DNA of 22,365 bases from an uncultured Bacteroides sp. GTDB lineage: Bacteria; Bacteroidota; Bacteroidia; Bacteroidales; Bacteroidaceae. Within the stretch, counting starts at the first letter, position 1, and every line of letters begins with the position of its first letter. Under the pieces are notes generated by a model that was not told the origin of the DNA, searched no databases, and worked only from the letters and a program-made list of their open reading frames with translations. Where the stretch lies: positions 1 to 22,365 of the forward strand of contig NZ_CASFWU010000041.1 in NCBI RefSeq assembly GCF_949298305.1, written 5' to 3'. A program made the translations under genes and the position numbers. Positions 1 to 8,300 of this stretch are shown here, piece after piece.

Positions 1-59
1 TACGAATTCAAATCCGTTTCATTCTAAAGGACTGCTTAAAAGACTGTATTTCAATAATT

Positions 60-1937
60 TCAAAGACCGATTAGCCAACTTTTATTGGACAGTAGTGTAA
101 TAGAATATTTATCAATAAGTCTTTTTTTTACAACTTCTTTTTTTAGGTTTTCATTAATCATTTTCAAATTGGGTAATTCTAATCTGCAAATCTCTGTCAG
201 TTCATTTTCATTTAAATGTTCATTCTTAATATAGCGATTTAATAAAAAGTGATAAAATGTATTTTTTGACTCATTAGATAGCCCCAAGATGCCAGATGCA
301 ACTTTCAATGTATCTATATTTAAGAATATGGGAGTATGAATATATAAGTGATGTGTTCCTGGTGCAGGCTTCATAATTTCTTTAAATAAGTTGACACAAG
401 TTTGTTCATTTAGGTCTTCCAACATTACAGATATCTCATTGGGACATTCTTCTATTTTCTTATCTATTGTTTCATTGAGATACTTTTTTAATTCGTTTAA
501 TATCTCAGCTTGACTTTTATTCTCATATCGCATAAAATTGTTAGCCTTTGCTTTATCTTCCACTAAAACACAAACGTCATCTATACCATTTAACAATCTG
601 TTAATTGATTCTTTCCCCTGCTGAATGATTCTTTCTTTTGATTCGGCAACAAGCCCTTTATCGTATAAGATAGAGAAGGCTGATATGATTAAAAATAGTT
701 CTTTGAAGTCCGTACATTTATCTGCAAAATAATATTCTACGGTATTATTGTAATTTTCTTCATACACCTCGTTGCTCATGGACCAATAGTCATATAACCG
801 TTCCCAACTTGGTAAAGATTTGTTTTCTGTACTGACTATCTGTTTTATATAATCATCTTTAAAATGTCCAGTTTCAATATAGTCAACAATGATTTCAACT
901 ACAAATTCATTTAAAAGACTAATTCCCTTTTCAAAATTAATATAATGATATTTAGATAACAGTTTTTCCCGTTCTTTATATTCTTCACTCTTATGGTCAT
1001 ATCCAAAAATCTGACTATGAGTATATTCCTTAATTTTCGTATTACCACTTTTATATTCGCAATATACAGCGACAAAGTTTGCTAAGAGAGAAGAAATAGT
1101 TTTAGCATATTGCTTGGAGCGATGAAAGTATTCAGGAAATGACATGACAATCCGATGATAATCGTTCAAGCATTGTCGCAATACTCTTAGATTATTAAAC
1201 TTTGATGCTTTGAATATTCTTGTTATCAATTCTTTGTTCTCCTTTAACAAATTACGGTTGTTGTTATGGATTTCTTCAATAAAGCATCCAATCGTTTCAT
1301 CCGTATCAGCGATTATCTCAAAAGTTCTTCCAATCGTTTTTTCTTTGAAGTCTTTATATTTTATTTTCAAGTCCTCACTTTCTTTCAATACTATTTTATC
1401 TTCATCTCCAATAATGATTACTTTGCATTTACAATGTTCAACGAAATAATTGATATATCCAAATAATGTTTCAAAGTTGATATTACAACGTTCAAGGTCA
1501 TCAAAAATAAGTACTTTGTTACCCTTAATTTTTACATTATCTTCTTTTAACAAGAAGCTTGAATCTAAATTGCATATTAGCGATGCCTCTTTTTCACTAT
1601 TGTCAGAAATATTTATATCACATCGTAATGCAACTTTAGATGCTGTCAACAATGTTTGTTTGGCAAATTTAACTCCTTTACTATAAAGCCAAGGAGATAT
1701 TTCTTTATTGATACTTTCTGTAATCTGTTGGGTACTGGTAAGGCCATATAATGATACATAGATAGGCAACCACTTTATTTTTTTAATTGTAATTTCATTT
1801 TTTGTTTTATATTGCTCTATCCATTGTCGAATGAAATAGGATTTTCCACAGCCCCAAGGTCCTTTCAATAAGATGGCATATTGAGGATTGGGTATTTCTG
1901 CATATTCATTGAGGAAATTTGTAACAGATTCATTCAT
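60..1937 (-). CDS. KAP-family P-loop NTPase
   Basis: 625 aa. Residues 26-33 are a Walker A motif (GPWGCGKS) and residues 141-150 a Walker B of the KAP form (KVLIFDDLER), which together identify a KAP-type NTPase. In most family members membrane helices are inserted between these two motifs. Here that insert (about 65-135) is charged and not membrane-like, and the gene directly upstream encodes a separate membrane protein, so the anchor may be supplied in trans (inference). The roughly 400-residue C-terminal half is helical, charged and unassigned. PifA of the F plasmid, which excludes phage T7, is a known KAP protein, so superinfection exclusion is a reasonable guess but is not shown. Composition is very AT-rich, unlike the late genes. 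It probably shares a transcript with the membrane gene, whose stop lies 83 bp upstream. A TATATTTG box at 1964-1971 lacks a TTTG partner. Confidence 0.85.
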   Translation of the reverse strand: MNESVTNFLNEYAEIPNPQYAILLKGPWGCGKSYFIRQWIEQYKTKNEITIKKIKWLPIYVSLYGLTSTQQITESINKEISPWLYSKGVKFAKQTLLTASKVALRCDINISDNSEKEASLICNLDSSFLLKEDNVKIKGNKVLIFDDLERCNINFETLFGYINYFVEHCKCKVIIIGDEDKIVLKESEDLKIKYKDFKEKTIGRTFEIIADTDETIGCFIEEIHNNNRNLLKENKELITRIFKASKFNNLRVLRQCLNDYHRIVMSFPEYFHRSKQYAKTISSLLANFVAVYCEYKSGNTKIKEYTHSQIFGYDHKSEEYKEREKLLSKYHYINFEKGISLLNEFVVEIIVDYIETGHFKDDYIKQIVSTENKSLPSWERLYDYWSMSNEVYEENYNNTVEYYFADKCTDFKELFLIISAFSILYDKGLVAESKERIIQQGKESINRLLNGIDDVCVLVEDKAKANNFMRYENKSQAEILNELKKYLNETIDKKIEECPNEISVMLEDLNEQTCVNLFKEIMKPAPGTHHLYIHTPIFLNIDTLKVASGILGLSNESKNTFYHFLLNRYIKNEHLNENELTEICRLELPNLKMINENLKKEVVKKRLIDKYSITLLSNKSWLIGL

Positions 1938-2020
1938 ACGATTTTTTCTTATTTAGTTTGAGGCAAATATATTGACTACATTCATTCTCTTATCGTATTA
2001 TTGATACAATTTTATTGACT

Positions 2021-2566
2021 TTATTGTATTTTGGAGAGTATATATCCTGACACAATTCCAACTATAACATCAATTACAAATTTGAGAACACGATCTTTTA
2101 CCGTATTTGATTTGTTGTCATTTTTACTTTTGTACTTATATTTATACTTACTGATATTTTCAGCAATTATAATTTTGGGTGTATAAAGTTTTACTGGGAA
2201 AAAGAATGAACCTACAATTATTACCAGACCTATTACGAGTAATAATACAGGGTCTAAATTCCACATAACCTTTTCATTATATATAGAATATAAGGCGATG
2301 GTTGAGATAGCTACACCACCAATTCGCACGAGATGCATAATGAAACATAAAATTAAAAATAAAATTGCCAAGAAATATTCACCTATAACGGCAATAATAG
2401 CAGATGCGGAGTTGGCTGCTGATGGTTCAATTTCTGCCAGAAATGACGTTAAAAGCAACGGTAGGGTGCAAATAAGTAAAAGTTTGCTCGGCAACAATTT
2501 GTTCAATTCATTCACAGATTCTGAAATCTGCGAGATTGTTTCTTTGATAAAGTCTTTCAGTTCCAT
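2021..2566 (-). CDS. small multi-pass membrane protein, partner of KAP NTPase
   Basis: 181 aa, no recognised family. Hydrophobic segments lie at about 27-45, 57-80, 83-97 and 107-125, with a fifth at the extreme C-terminus (about 163-179). A strongly basic Lys/Tyr-rich stretch at about 138-150 suits a cytoplasmic loop. The start ATG at 2566 follows an A/T-rich leader typical of Bacteroidales. It is the first gene of a two-gene unit with the KAP NTPase and is similarly AT-rich. Because the NTPase lacks the internal membrane helices usual for its family, this protein is the obvious candidate for its membrane anchor or for a membrane effector (inference). A hypothetical inner-membrane protein with no functional link remains possible. 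Confidence 0.75.
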   Translation of the reverse strand: MELKDFIKETISQISESVNELNKLLPSKLLLICTLPLLLTSFLAEIEPSAANSASAIIAVIGEYFLAILFLILCFIMHLVRIGGVAISTIALYSIYNEKVMWNLDPVLLLVIGLVIIVGSFFFPVKLYTPKIIIAENISKYKYKYKSKNDNKSNTVKDRVLKFVIDVIVGIVSGYILSKIQ

Positions 2567-2583
2567 ATAATAAAAACGGCCAG

Positions 2584-2652
2584 TTCCTTATGCCGTGCGC
2601 CCACCGGAACCACCCGGAACCCGATTGACTACGGGTTACACGGCATAAGGAA
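2584..2652 (-). promoter_or_regulatory. structured 5' leader hairpin of the KAP/membrane operon
   Basis: Perfect 14-bp inverted repeat: TTCCTTATGCCGTG at 2584-2597 and its complement at 2639-2652. Inside is a second perfect 6-bp stem (2618-2623 with 2632-2637, 8-nt loop) and two copies of GGTTCCGG (minus strand). It sits between the TATCTTTG box at 2683-2690 and the start codon at 2566, so it would be transcribed as the leader of the minus-strand operon. A five-codon reading frame (ATG at 2646, stop TAG at 2631-2629) lies on the 5' arm. The stem has no U-run directly behind it, so a plain terminator is unlikely. A regulatory leader or small RNA are the options. Confidence 0.55.
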
Positions 2653-2682
2653 ATGACAATAAAGGTTTGTTTTGGGCAATGG

Positions 2683-2690
2683 CAAAGATA
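2683..2690 (-). promoter_or_regulatory. -7 box of the KAP/membrane operon (candidate)
   Basis: On the minus strand this reads TATCTTTG, a full match to the Bacteroidales -7 consensus TAnnTTTG, about 115 bp before the start of the membrane gene. The TTTG expected 19 bp upstream is missing; the nearest TTTG (2716-2719) is 25 bp away. It is divergent to the hicA promoter. Confidence 0.4.
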
Positions 2691-2734
2691 AAAAATCTGC
2701 CGGAAAAACGTATACCAAACATAAATGATATGAG

Positions 2735-2769
2735 AATTAATATCAAAAAGTTTGCAGATGATATTAATT
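2735..2769 (+). promoter_or_regulatory. operator-like inverted repeat over the hicA promoter
   Basis: Perfect 11-bp arms AATTAATATCA (2735-2745) and TGATATTAATT (2759-2769), 13 bp apart, straddle the TTTG -33 element at 2751-2754. The second arm lies inside the -33/-7 spacer, a position where a bound repressor would block RNA polymerase. HicB-type antitoxins repress their own operons, so HicB or the HicAB complex is the likely ligand (inference). The arms are AT-rich, which tempers the call. Confidence 0.5.
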
Positions 2770-2781
2770 TTCGTATCTTTG
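2751..2781 (+). promoter_or_regulatory. hicAB promoter (Bacteroidales type)
   Basis: TTTG at 2751-2754, exactly 19 bp, then TATCTTTG at 2774-2781. This matches the Bacteroidales sigma-ABfr consensus TTTG-N19-TAnnTTTG in every fixed position. Transcription would start near 2788 and leave a leader of about 55 nt before hicA. Confidence 0.8.
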
Positions 2782-2844
2782 CGTCGTGGCAGTAGTGTGT
2801 TGCATAACTTTTTTGTAAAACTATTAAAAAGAAAGGAGGCCGGA

Positions 2845-3030
2845 GTGAAATACAATGAGCTTGAAAGACTATTAAAGAAAGCTGGTTGTAAACTGGTGGA
2901 TGACGGTGGCAGACATCCGACATGGTTTAGTCCGAAAACAGGAAAGCATTTTCAGACAAGCCATCACAAATCAGAGGAGGTGAAGCCCGGTACTTTGAAA
3001 AGTATCAAGAGGGATGCGGGGATTGATTAA
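2845..3030 (+). CDS. hicA: HicA-type mRNA interferase toxin
   Basis: 61 aa from a GTG start at 2845, chosen because an AAAGGAGG ribosome site lies at 2832-2839 and because the protein then begins with the normal HicA N-terminus (KYNELERLLKKAGC). HicA is a small double-stranded-RNA-binding-fold ribonuclease that cleaves mRNA and arrests growth. The glycine-rich segment with the presumed catalytic histidine is at 21-25 (GGRHP, His24), and the family C-terminal pattern follows: SHHKSEEVKPGTLKSI, then KRDAGI. The length is normal for the family. The antitoxin gene lies 83 bp downstream. A longer in-frame reading back to 2752 would include the promoter and is rejected. Confidence 0.9.
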   Translation: MKYNELERLLKKAGCKLVDDGGRHPTWFSPKTGKHFQTSHHKSEEVKPGTLKSIKRDAGID

Positions 3031-3069
3031 TCCCCCATCTCCACTAATTATATATAATTTATATTACTC

Positions 3070-3092
3070 ACTTGGTAAATCAATTATCAAGT
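3070..3092 (+). promoter_or_regulatory. palindromic operator candidate between hicA and hicB
   Basis: 23-bp imperfect palindrome with outer arms ACTTG and CAAGT; 9 of the 11 half-site positions are symmetric around position 3081. It lies 21 bp before the hicB start and differs from the palindrome over the hicA promoter. It could regulate a separate hicB promoter or form a hairpin in the bicistronic mRNA. No clear TAnnTTTG box accompanies it. Confidence 0.4.
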
Positions 3093-3113
3093 CAATCATG
3101 TAACGCAAATATT

Positions 3114-3524
3114 ATGGAAAAAAGAAAGATCAATGTTCTTATTGAACGAGGGGTTGACGGCACCTATTCAGCCTTCATTGCTGACAACAACTGTGAATTC
3201 GGTTGTATCGGAGAAGGAAAGAGCGTTGAAGAAACAAAAAAAGATTTCTTGGCTGCCGTTGACGAGATGAAAGAAGTGTATCACAAGAATGGAAAAGAGT
3301 TTCCTGATGTAGAATTTAATTTTACTTATGACGTAGCGTCTTTTCTTAATTATTATGCTTATGCCTTTACATTGGCAGGTTTGGCCCGTATTACCGGCGT
3401 CAATCAAGGGCAGCTGAGTCACTACGTCACAGGCAGAAGAAAACCATCTAAAACCACTGTGGAAAAGATTGAGCAATCTCTGCATGCGTTTGCAAATGAG
3501 ATTGGCGAAATCAAATTCGCGTAA
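3114..3524 (+). CDS. hicB: HicB-type antitoxin with XRE-like DNA-binding domain
   Basis: 136 aa from ATG 3114; a TTG start 14 codons earlier would overlap the palindrome and adds no family sequence. The N-terminal part (about 1-60) is the partially degraded RNase H-like HicB fold: a short strand, then GVDGTYSAFIAD, then a segment ending near EGKSVEETKKDFLAAV. It binds and blocks HicA. The C-terminal part (about 84-125, from LAGLARITGVNQGQLSHYV to TVEKIEQSL) is a helix-turn-helix domain that should autoregulate the operon. A perfect terminator follows. Function as a toxin-antitoxin pair is well supported; a role in prophage maintenance or phage exclusion is inference. Confidence 0.9.
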   Translation: MEKRKINVLIERGVDGTYSAFIADNNCEFGCIGEGKSVEETKKDFLAAVDEMKEVYHKNGKEFPDVEFNFTYDVASFLNYYAYAFTLAGLARITGVNQGQLSHYVTGRRKPSKTTVEKIEQSLHAFANEIGEIKFA

Positions 3525-3550
3525 ACCTGAGAATGTAAAATAGAACGGAT

Positions 3551-3582
3551 AATCCCGCCGTAAATGAACGGCGGGATTTTTT
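3551..3582 (+). terminator. rho-independent terminator of hicAB, shared with the convergent late operon
   Basis: Perfect 11-bp stem AATCCCGCCGT (3551-3561) with ACGGCGGGATT (3568-3578), loop AAATGA, followed by a run of six T on the plus strand. The T-run overlaps the stop codon (3581-3583) of the convergent tail gene. The opposite strand has the same stem with a weaker U tract, so it may act in both directions. Confidence 0.85.
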
Positions 3583-5362
3583 ATTCTATCCGATAGAACG
3601 TCCCCTTCATCACCCTGTCCAGTCCGTCGTGCGTGACGCTGGCCTCTATCTTCTCGCAGAGGTACTTCTTGTTGGCGATGAGGAACACCTTGTTGACGTC
3701 CGGCAGGCGGTCGGAGAGGAAGCTGATGGTGTAGGGGATGTTGGAGCGGAAGACTTTCAGGGCGGAGAGGCGGCGGCCCAGGCTGTCGGCGCAGATGTCC
3801 TGCAGGCTGAGGGAATAGGGGCGGAAGCCGGTGGTCTGGTTGGCGGGCTTCAGGGCATAGTCGGTGAAGGGAAGGGCGTACTGCCAGGGGTACGTCTGTC
3901 CTTGGTAGGTGACGTTCATGGTGACCCACTCGCCGGTGCTGAAGGCCACTTCCATGACGGTGTTCTTCTCCTGCTTCTCGGGCAGCTCCACCTCGCCCTC
4001 GATGGCCTGCTGGATGTCGAACTCCTCGTCTTCGATGACCGTGACGTGGTAGCCCACCTTGGGGACATAGACGTTGAGCGGGGCAAAGGGGCTGACGAAA
4101 CCGTAGTCGGTGGGCGACGACCACAGGCCGATGTTGTGCATCACCATCTCGGCCGGGACGATGCGCAGGGCGGTGTCGGTGTCCGCGCGGTCGGCATCGC
4201 GCACCAGGTCGGCGTAGAGGTTCACCTCCTTCAGGCTGTCGGTGCCCTCCTCGTCGCGGTAGTTGATGTAGCAGCGGTTGCCGGCGCGGAACAGCACCGT
4301 CTTTCTGAGCTCGGCGTCCATTTCCTGCCAGGCCCGGCTGAGCAGGGTGTAGTCGTCGTAGTCCTGCTTCAGGGCGCGGTCGTAGATGGTGCGGTCCATG
4401 CGCAGATAGCCGTTGTCCGTGTGCGAGGGCAGGTCGTAGCCCACGTTGCCGTCGGTCAGGTTCTTGTCTCCGCCGTCCTCGTCAATCTCCGCCTCGTACT
4501 CGGTCAGCACGTCCGTAGCCGGGATGATGTTCAGGTCGTCCTCGCGGAAGTAGTCGTTGAGCGGCACCAGGCGGACGGTCTTGGTCAGCTCGTCCACCAC
4601 GGTGACGGCCATCAGGAACCGCTCCAGCTCGTCGAAGAACTCGGACACCGTCCAGTGGGGCAGCGCCCGTGCCACCTTGCGGGTGCTGACGGCGTTGCAG
4701 ATGTAGACGTTGCGCAGGAAGTTGCCGTCGAAGAAGCCCTCGTCCAGCGTGTAGCCGAAGTGCTCCACCAGCCGGCGGACGACGGCCAGCAGGTAGGGCT
4801 GCACGCAGCGCTCGCCGTAGACGGGCACCAGCTTGAAGGCGTCCGTGCCGAACTGGTAGAGGGTGAGGTTCATCAGGCGGTTGCCCGATGATCCGTCGTA
4901 GGCCACCGGCATCCAGACGGCATCCACCTGGTCGACGGAGCCGAAGTAGAGGGGCTTGTCGGCGGCAGGCTTCCAGGCGCGGTCGCCGTAGTAGTCGGGG
5001 TCGGGGACGGTGCCCAGGTCCAGTTCGTCGATGTAGATGTCCTCGTTGGTGAGGATGTTCAGTTCAGCGTTGCCCGATACGAGTTGCACCCTGGCCACCT
5101 CGTCGCTGATGGAGAGCAGGACTGCGCTGCCGTTGAGCAGCGTCCGCGCTCCGGCCACGAGCCGGGCGGGCAGGATGGTCTTCTGCTTGCCCACGTCCAG
5201 GCGGTGGATGTGGCCGAAGATGCCGATGTTTTCCGGCATGGGCAGGTCGATGTCCAGCGAGTAGGCGGAGCTGCTGGTGAAGTACGGGTTCTCGCTGGTC
5301 AGCGCGATGCTGAAGTCCGTCGGCAGCCACGCCGGTCGGTTATTGATGTAGAGTTCAGTCAT
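3581..5362 (-). CDS. phage tail-tip/baseplate-like protein downstream of tape measure
   Basis: 593 aa, last gene of the late operon. Its start overlaps the end of the tape measure gene by 8 bp, so the two are translationally coupled. The N-terminus (MTELYINNRPAWL) runs into a beta-rich region mentioning domains set out as short strands with many Asp and aromatic residues; no membrane helix or signal peptide is seen. In long-tailed phages the genes directly after the tape measure encode the distal tail and tail-associated proteins at the tip, and this position plus the beta-rich composition is the only support for that role. I do not recognise a specific family. Base composition is GC-rich, like its neighbours. 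Confidence 0.55.
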   Translation of the reverse strand: MTELYINNRPAWLPTDFSIALTSENPYFTSSSAYSLDIDLPMPENIGIFGHIHRLDVGKQKTILPARLVAGARTLLNGSAVLLSISDEVARVQLVSGNAELNILTNEDIYIDELDLGTVPDPDYYGDRAWKPAADKPLYFGSVDQVDAVWMPVAYDGSSGNRLMNLTLYQFGTDAFKLVPVYGERCVQPYLLAVVRRLVEHFGYTLDEGFFDGNFLRNVYICNAVSTRKVARALPHWTVSEFFDELERFLMAVTVVDELTKTVRLVPLNDYFREDDLNIIPATDVLTEYEAEIDEDGGDKNLTDGNVGYDLPSHTDNGYLRMDRTIYDRALKQDYDDYTLLSRAWQEMDAELRKTVLFRAGNRCYINYRDEEGTDSLKEVNLYADLVRDADRADTDTALRIVPAEMVMHNIGLWSSPTDYGFVSPFAPLNVYVPKVGYHVTVIEDEEFDIQQAIEGEVELPEKQEKNTVMEVAFSTGEWVTMNVTYQGQTYPWQYALPFTDYALKPANQTTGFRPYSLSLQDICADSLGRRLSALKVFRSNIPYTISFLSDRLPDVNKVFLIANKKYLCEKIEASVTHDGLDRVMKGTFYRIE

Positions 5363-8300
5363 GGGTGCGGTGTCTTGATTTGTTGTTCTGTATCTTCGTA
5401 TATTCTTTTTGCGCCTCGTTGATGCCGCCCTTGCCGGTCAGGTAGGTCTCGGCGGTGATGGGTTCGTCCAGCCGCTGCTTCAGGCGCCGCAGCGTGCGGT
5501 TGCACTCGGCCAGCAGGGCCGCCAGGGCGGGGTCGGTGGACGGTGCAGGCCGGCCGGCAGCTGTTGCGGGCGCCGGGGAGGTGGCGGCAGATGCCGTACG
5601 GCTCCCGCTGGCCACGGCTGCAATGTCATCAGCCGTCAGGTTGGCCACATTGCCGCTACGTTGTGCCACGTCGATTACGTCGAAGATGGGGCGCAGGGCG
5701 GGATTGGCCACGGCATAGCGGTTGGCCACGAACTCGTTGCTGTGAACCACGCCCTGCGGCTGGTTCCAGTCGCCGGAGGGGGTGAAGCCGCCGGTGTAGA
5801 AGTTGCCGATGGCGCCCTTGACGGCGGCGAAAGCTGTTTCGATGGCGGCAATCTTGGCCAATGCCCCCAGTGCCTTTACGAAGTTAAGACCAATGATAGA
5901 GTCGGCCAGAGCCTTGATGTAGGTCAGACGGATGTATTGCTCGATGGCATTGACGGCAGTCAGCAACAGCTGCTTCCAGAGGTTCTTCATGGCGTCGTCC
6001 TGAGCGGTCAGCAGGTCGCCCAGGGCGTCGCCCAGGTCTTGGCTGGCGGCAGACACGGTATCAACGTACATTTCGGCCATGCGCTGCTGTTCCTCGTACT
6101 GCTTGCGGCGGGCTTTGGCTTCCTGCTCCATCTTTTCCTTGGCATCCTCCAGGTCGCGCTTCCTCATTTCCTCGCGTATCTTGTTCTTCTCCTCCTCGCC
6201 GACGGCGGTGTCGTCCAGCATCTGCCGGAAGTATTCGTCCTGCAGGCGGCGTAGTTCGGCGTAGAAATCCTCTTCGCTGGTGCGCAGCTGGTAGTGTTGC
6301 AGGGTGGCCGATTCCACGGCAAGCTGGTATTGCTTTTGCAGGCGGGTGGAGGTCTGCTTCGAGTTCTCCTCGGCTTCCTTTTCCTCCTGCTTGCGGAGGT
6401 CGTCGCGCAGCTTTATCTCCGTGTCGAGTATCTTGTCCGCTATCTGCTGCCGTTCCTTGGGCTCCAGCCCGGCCACACGCAGCTTGTCGTTCAGCAGGGC
6501 CAGTTCGGCATCCTGCATCTGCCGGCTGTATTCGGCTTGTGTCATACGGTCGTCGTCCAGGTACTGCTTCTTGATGGCGGCAATGCGGCGGTAGTAGGCT
6601 GCCTCGGCGGCGGCGAACTTGTCGGGGTCGGCACCGCCGGAACCGCCGTCTGGCTCGGGATTGTCGTCGTTGCCGGAAGGTTCGGGACTGCTGCCGTCGC
6701 CGTCTTCGCCGCCCAGGGAGTTGGACAGTTCCTTGTAGATGTTCATGTAGCTTTCGATGGCCTTCTTGGTGCGCTTCACCTGGCCTTCCAGCCGGACTAC
6801 CACGGCGTCGTGGGCCGTGAACCCCGTCTGTGCGTAGGTGGCGCTCTTGCGGGCTTCCTCCTGCCCGGCCTTGGCCTCGTCCAGTTGTCGCTGCAGTTCC
6901 ACCAGGCGGCCGCTCTCTTCCTCGATGTGGCTTTGCGCGCCCTTCAGCATGGCTTCCTCCTTCAGGCGCTTGATGTACTCGTCCTTGGCCTTGACGGCCT
7001 TGTCGGTGTTGATGGTCTCCAGCGTGATGTCGCCCAGGTACTGCGGAGAAATCTTGTTTATAGCCTCCATGGCCTCCTTACGGTGCTGGAGACTGACATT
7101 GTGATTGGATGCGATTTTCCACAAAGTTTCGAGACGGCTGCGCTGCTCGGCGATGCTGTCGTTGGCCTCTTTCTCCAGCCTGTTCAGTGCCCGCTGCACG
7201 TCGAGGTAACGGTTGGCACGGGTGTAGAGCAGGACGAAGGCGGCACCCACGGCGGCGATGGCAGCGGCCATGGCAGCGTACGGGTTGAGGTTGGTCACCA
7301 GGTTGAAGGCCACCATGGCGCCGCGGGCTTTGGCCGCCTGCCCCGTCACGGCATAGAAGGCCGCCTGCAGCAGGTAGAGCGAGCCTTGCAGCAGTTTGCC
7401 CGCCTTCGTGCCGGCCACCATCAGCAGGTTGAGGGACTTCTGGTAGCCCACCATCAGCCTCTGATAGCCGACGTAGGCCGCTACGGGCACCAGCATGGTG
7501 ACGAAGGTCATGCCGTATTCCTGCAACCAGTCTATCAGCCCCGGCAGCACCTTCAGCAGATTGGTCGCCAGGTTCGTGCTCACCGTGAACGCCGGGTTCA
7601 GCTTCTCGCCCAGCTCGATGGCGGCCAGCTTCATCTTGTTGCGGGCCTGGTCGAGGGCGGCGGCAGCGGTGGAGCTGTTGGTGGCCGCCTGCTCGTAGGC
7701 AATGTTCGTGCCGGTGACGGCGGCGGTGTACTGCTTCACCTTGTCGATGTCCTGCATGATGACGCTGGCCACGTTGTAGCCCTCTTCGCCGAACATGTCC
7801 TTGATGGCTTTCGCGCCCATGTTCTTGGCGGCCAGATTGTCCAGCGCCTGGTTCAGGCCCACGATTTTGGGGTTGATGTCGTCGGCGCCTGTCTGCAGCA
7901 CCAGGAAGAACTTCTTCAGCCCCGTACCCGCCACCTCGTCCTTGATGCCCTTCTCGGCCAGCGTCTCGATGAGCCCCACCGTCTGCTCGATGCTGACGTT
8001 GGCGCTGGCGGCGGCCACACCGGCGTTGCGGATGGTGCGTGCCTGGCTGGCGATGTTGGCCGCCCCCTCCTTGGAGCCGGCGGCCAGCACGTTGGCGAAG
8101 CGTCCCGCCTGGTCGGCCGCCGCGCCATACTGGTTGAGGGAGAGCGTCAGGGCATCCACCGCCTCGCTGAGCTTGATGTCGCCCGCCGCGGCTTGCAGGC
8201 GCATGGCTTCTTCGGTGACGGCGGCCAGTGCCTCCTTGTTGCCCAGCAGCTCGGGCTTGGCGGAGCCCACCAGCATGTAGGCGTCGAGAATCTCAGATGC

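Noticed and set aside
1964..1971. TATATTTG (-7 like) before the KAP gene
   Set aside because: Matches the -7 box but has no -33 partner; the KAP gene can be transcribed with the membrane gene. Left as a weak possibility only.
3629..4891. 420-aa open frame on the plus strand
   Set aside because: Antisense to the tail-tip gene and of the same artificial composition.
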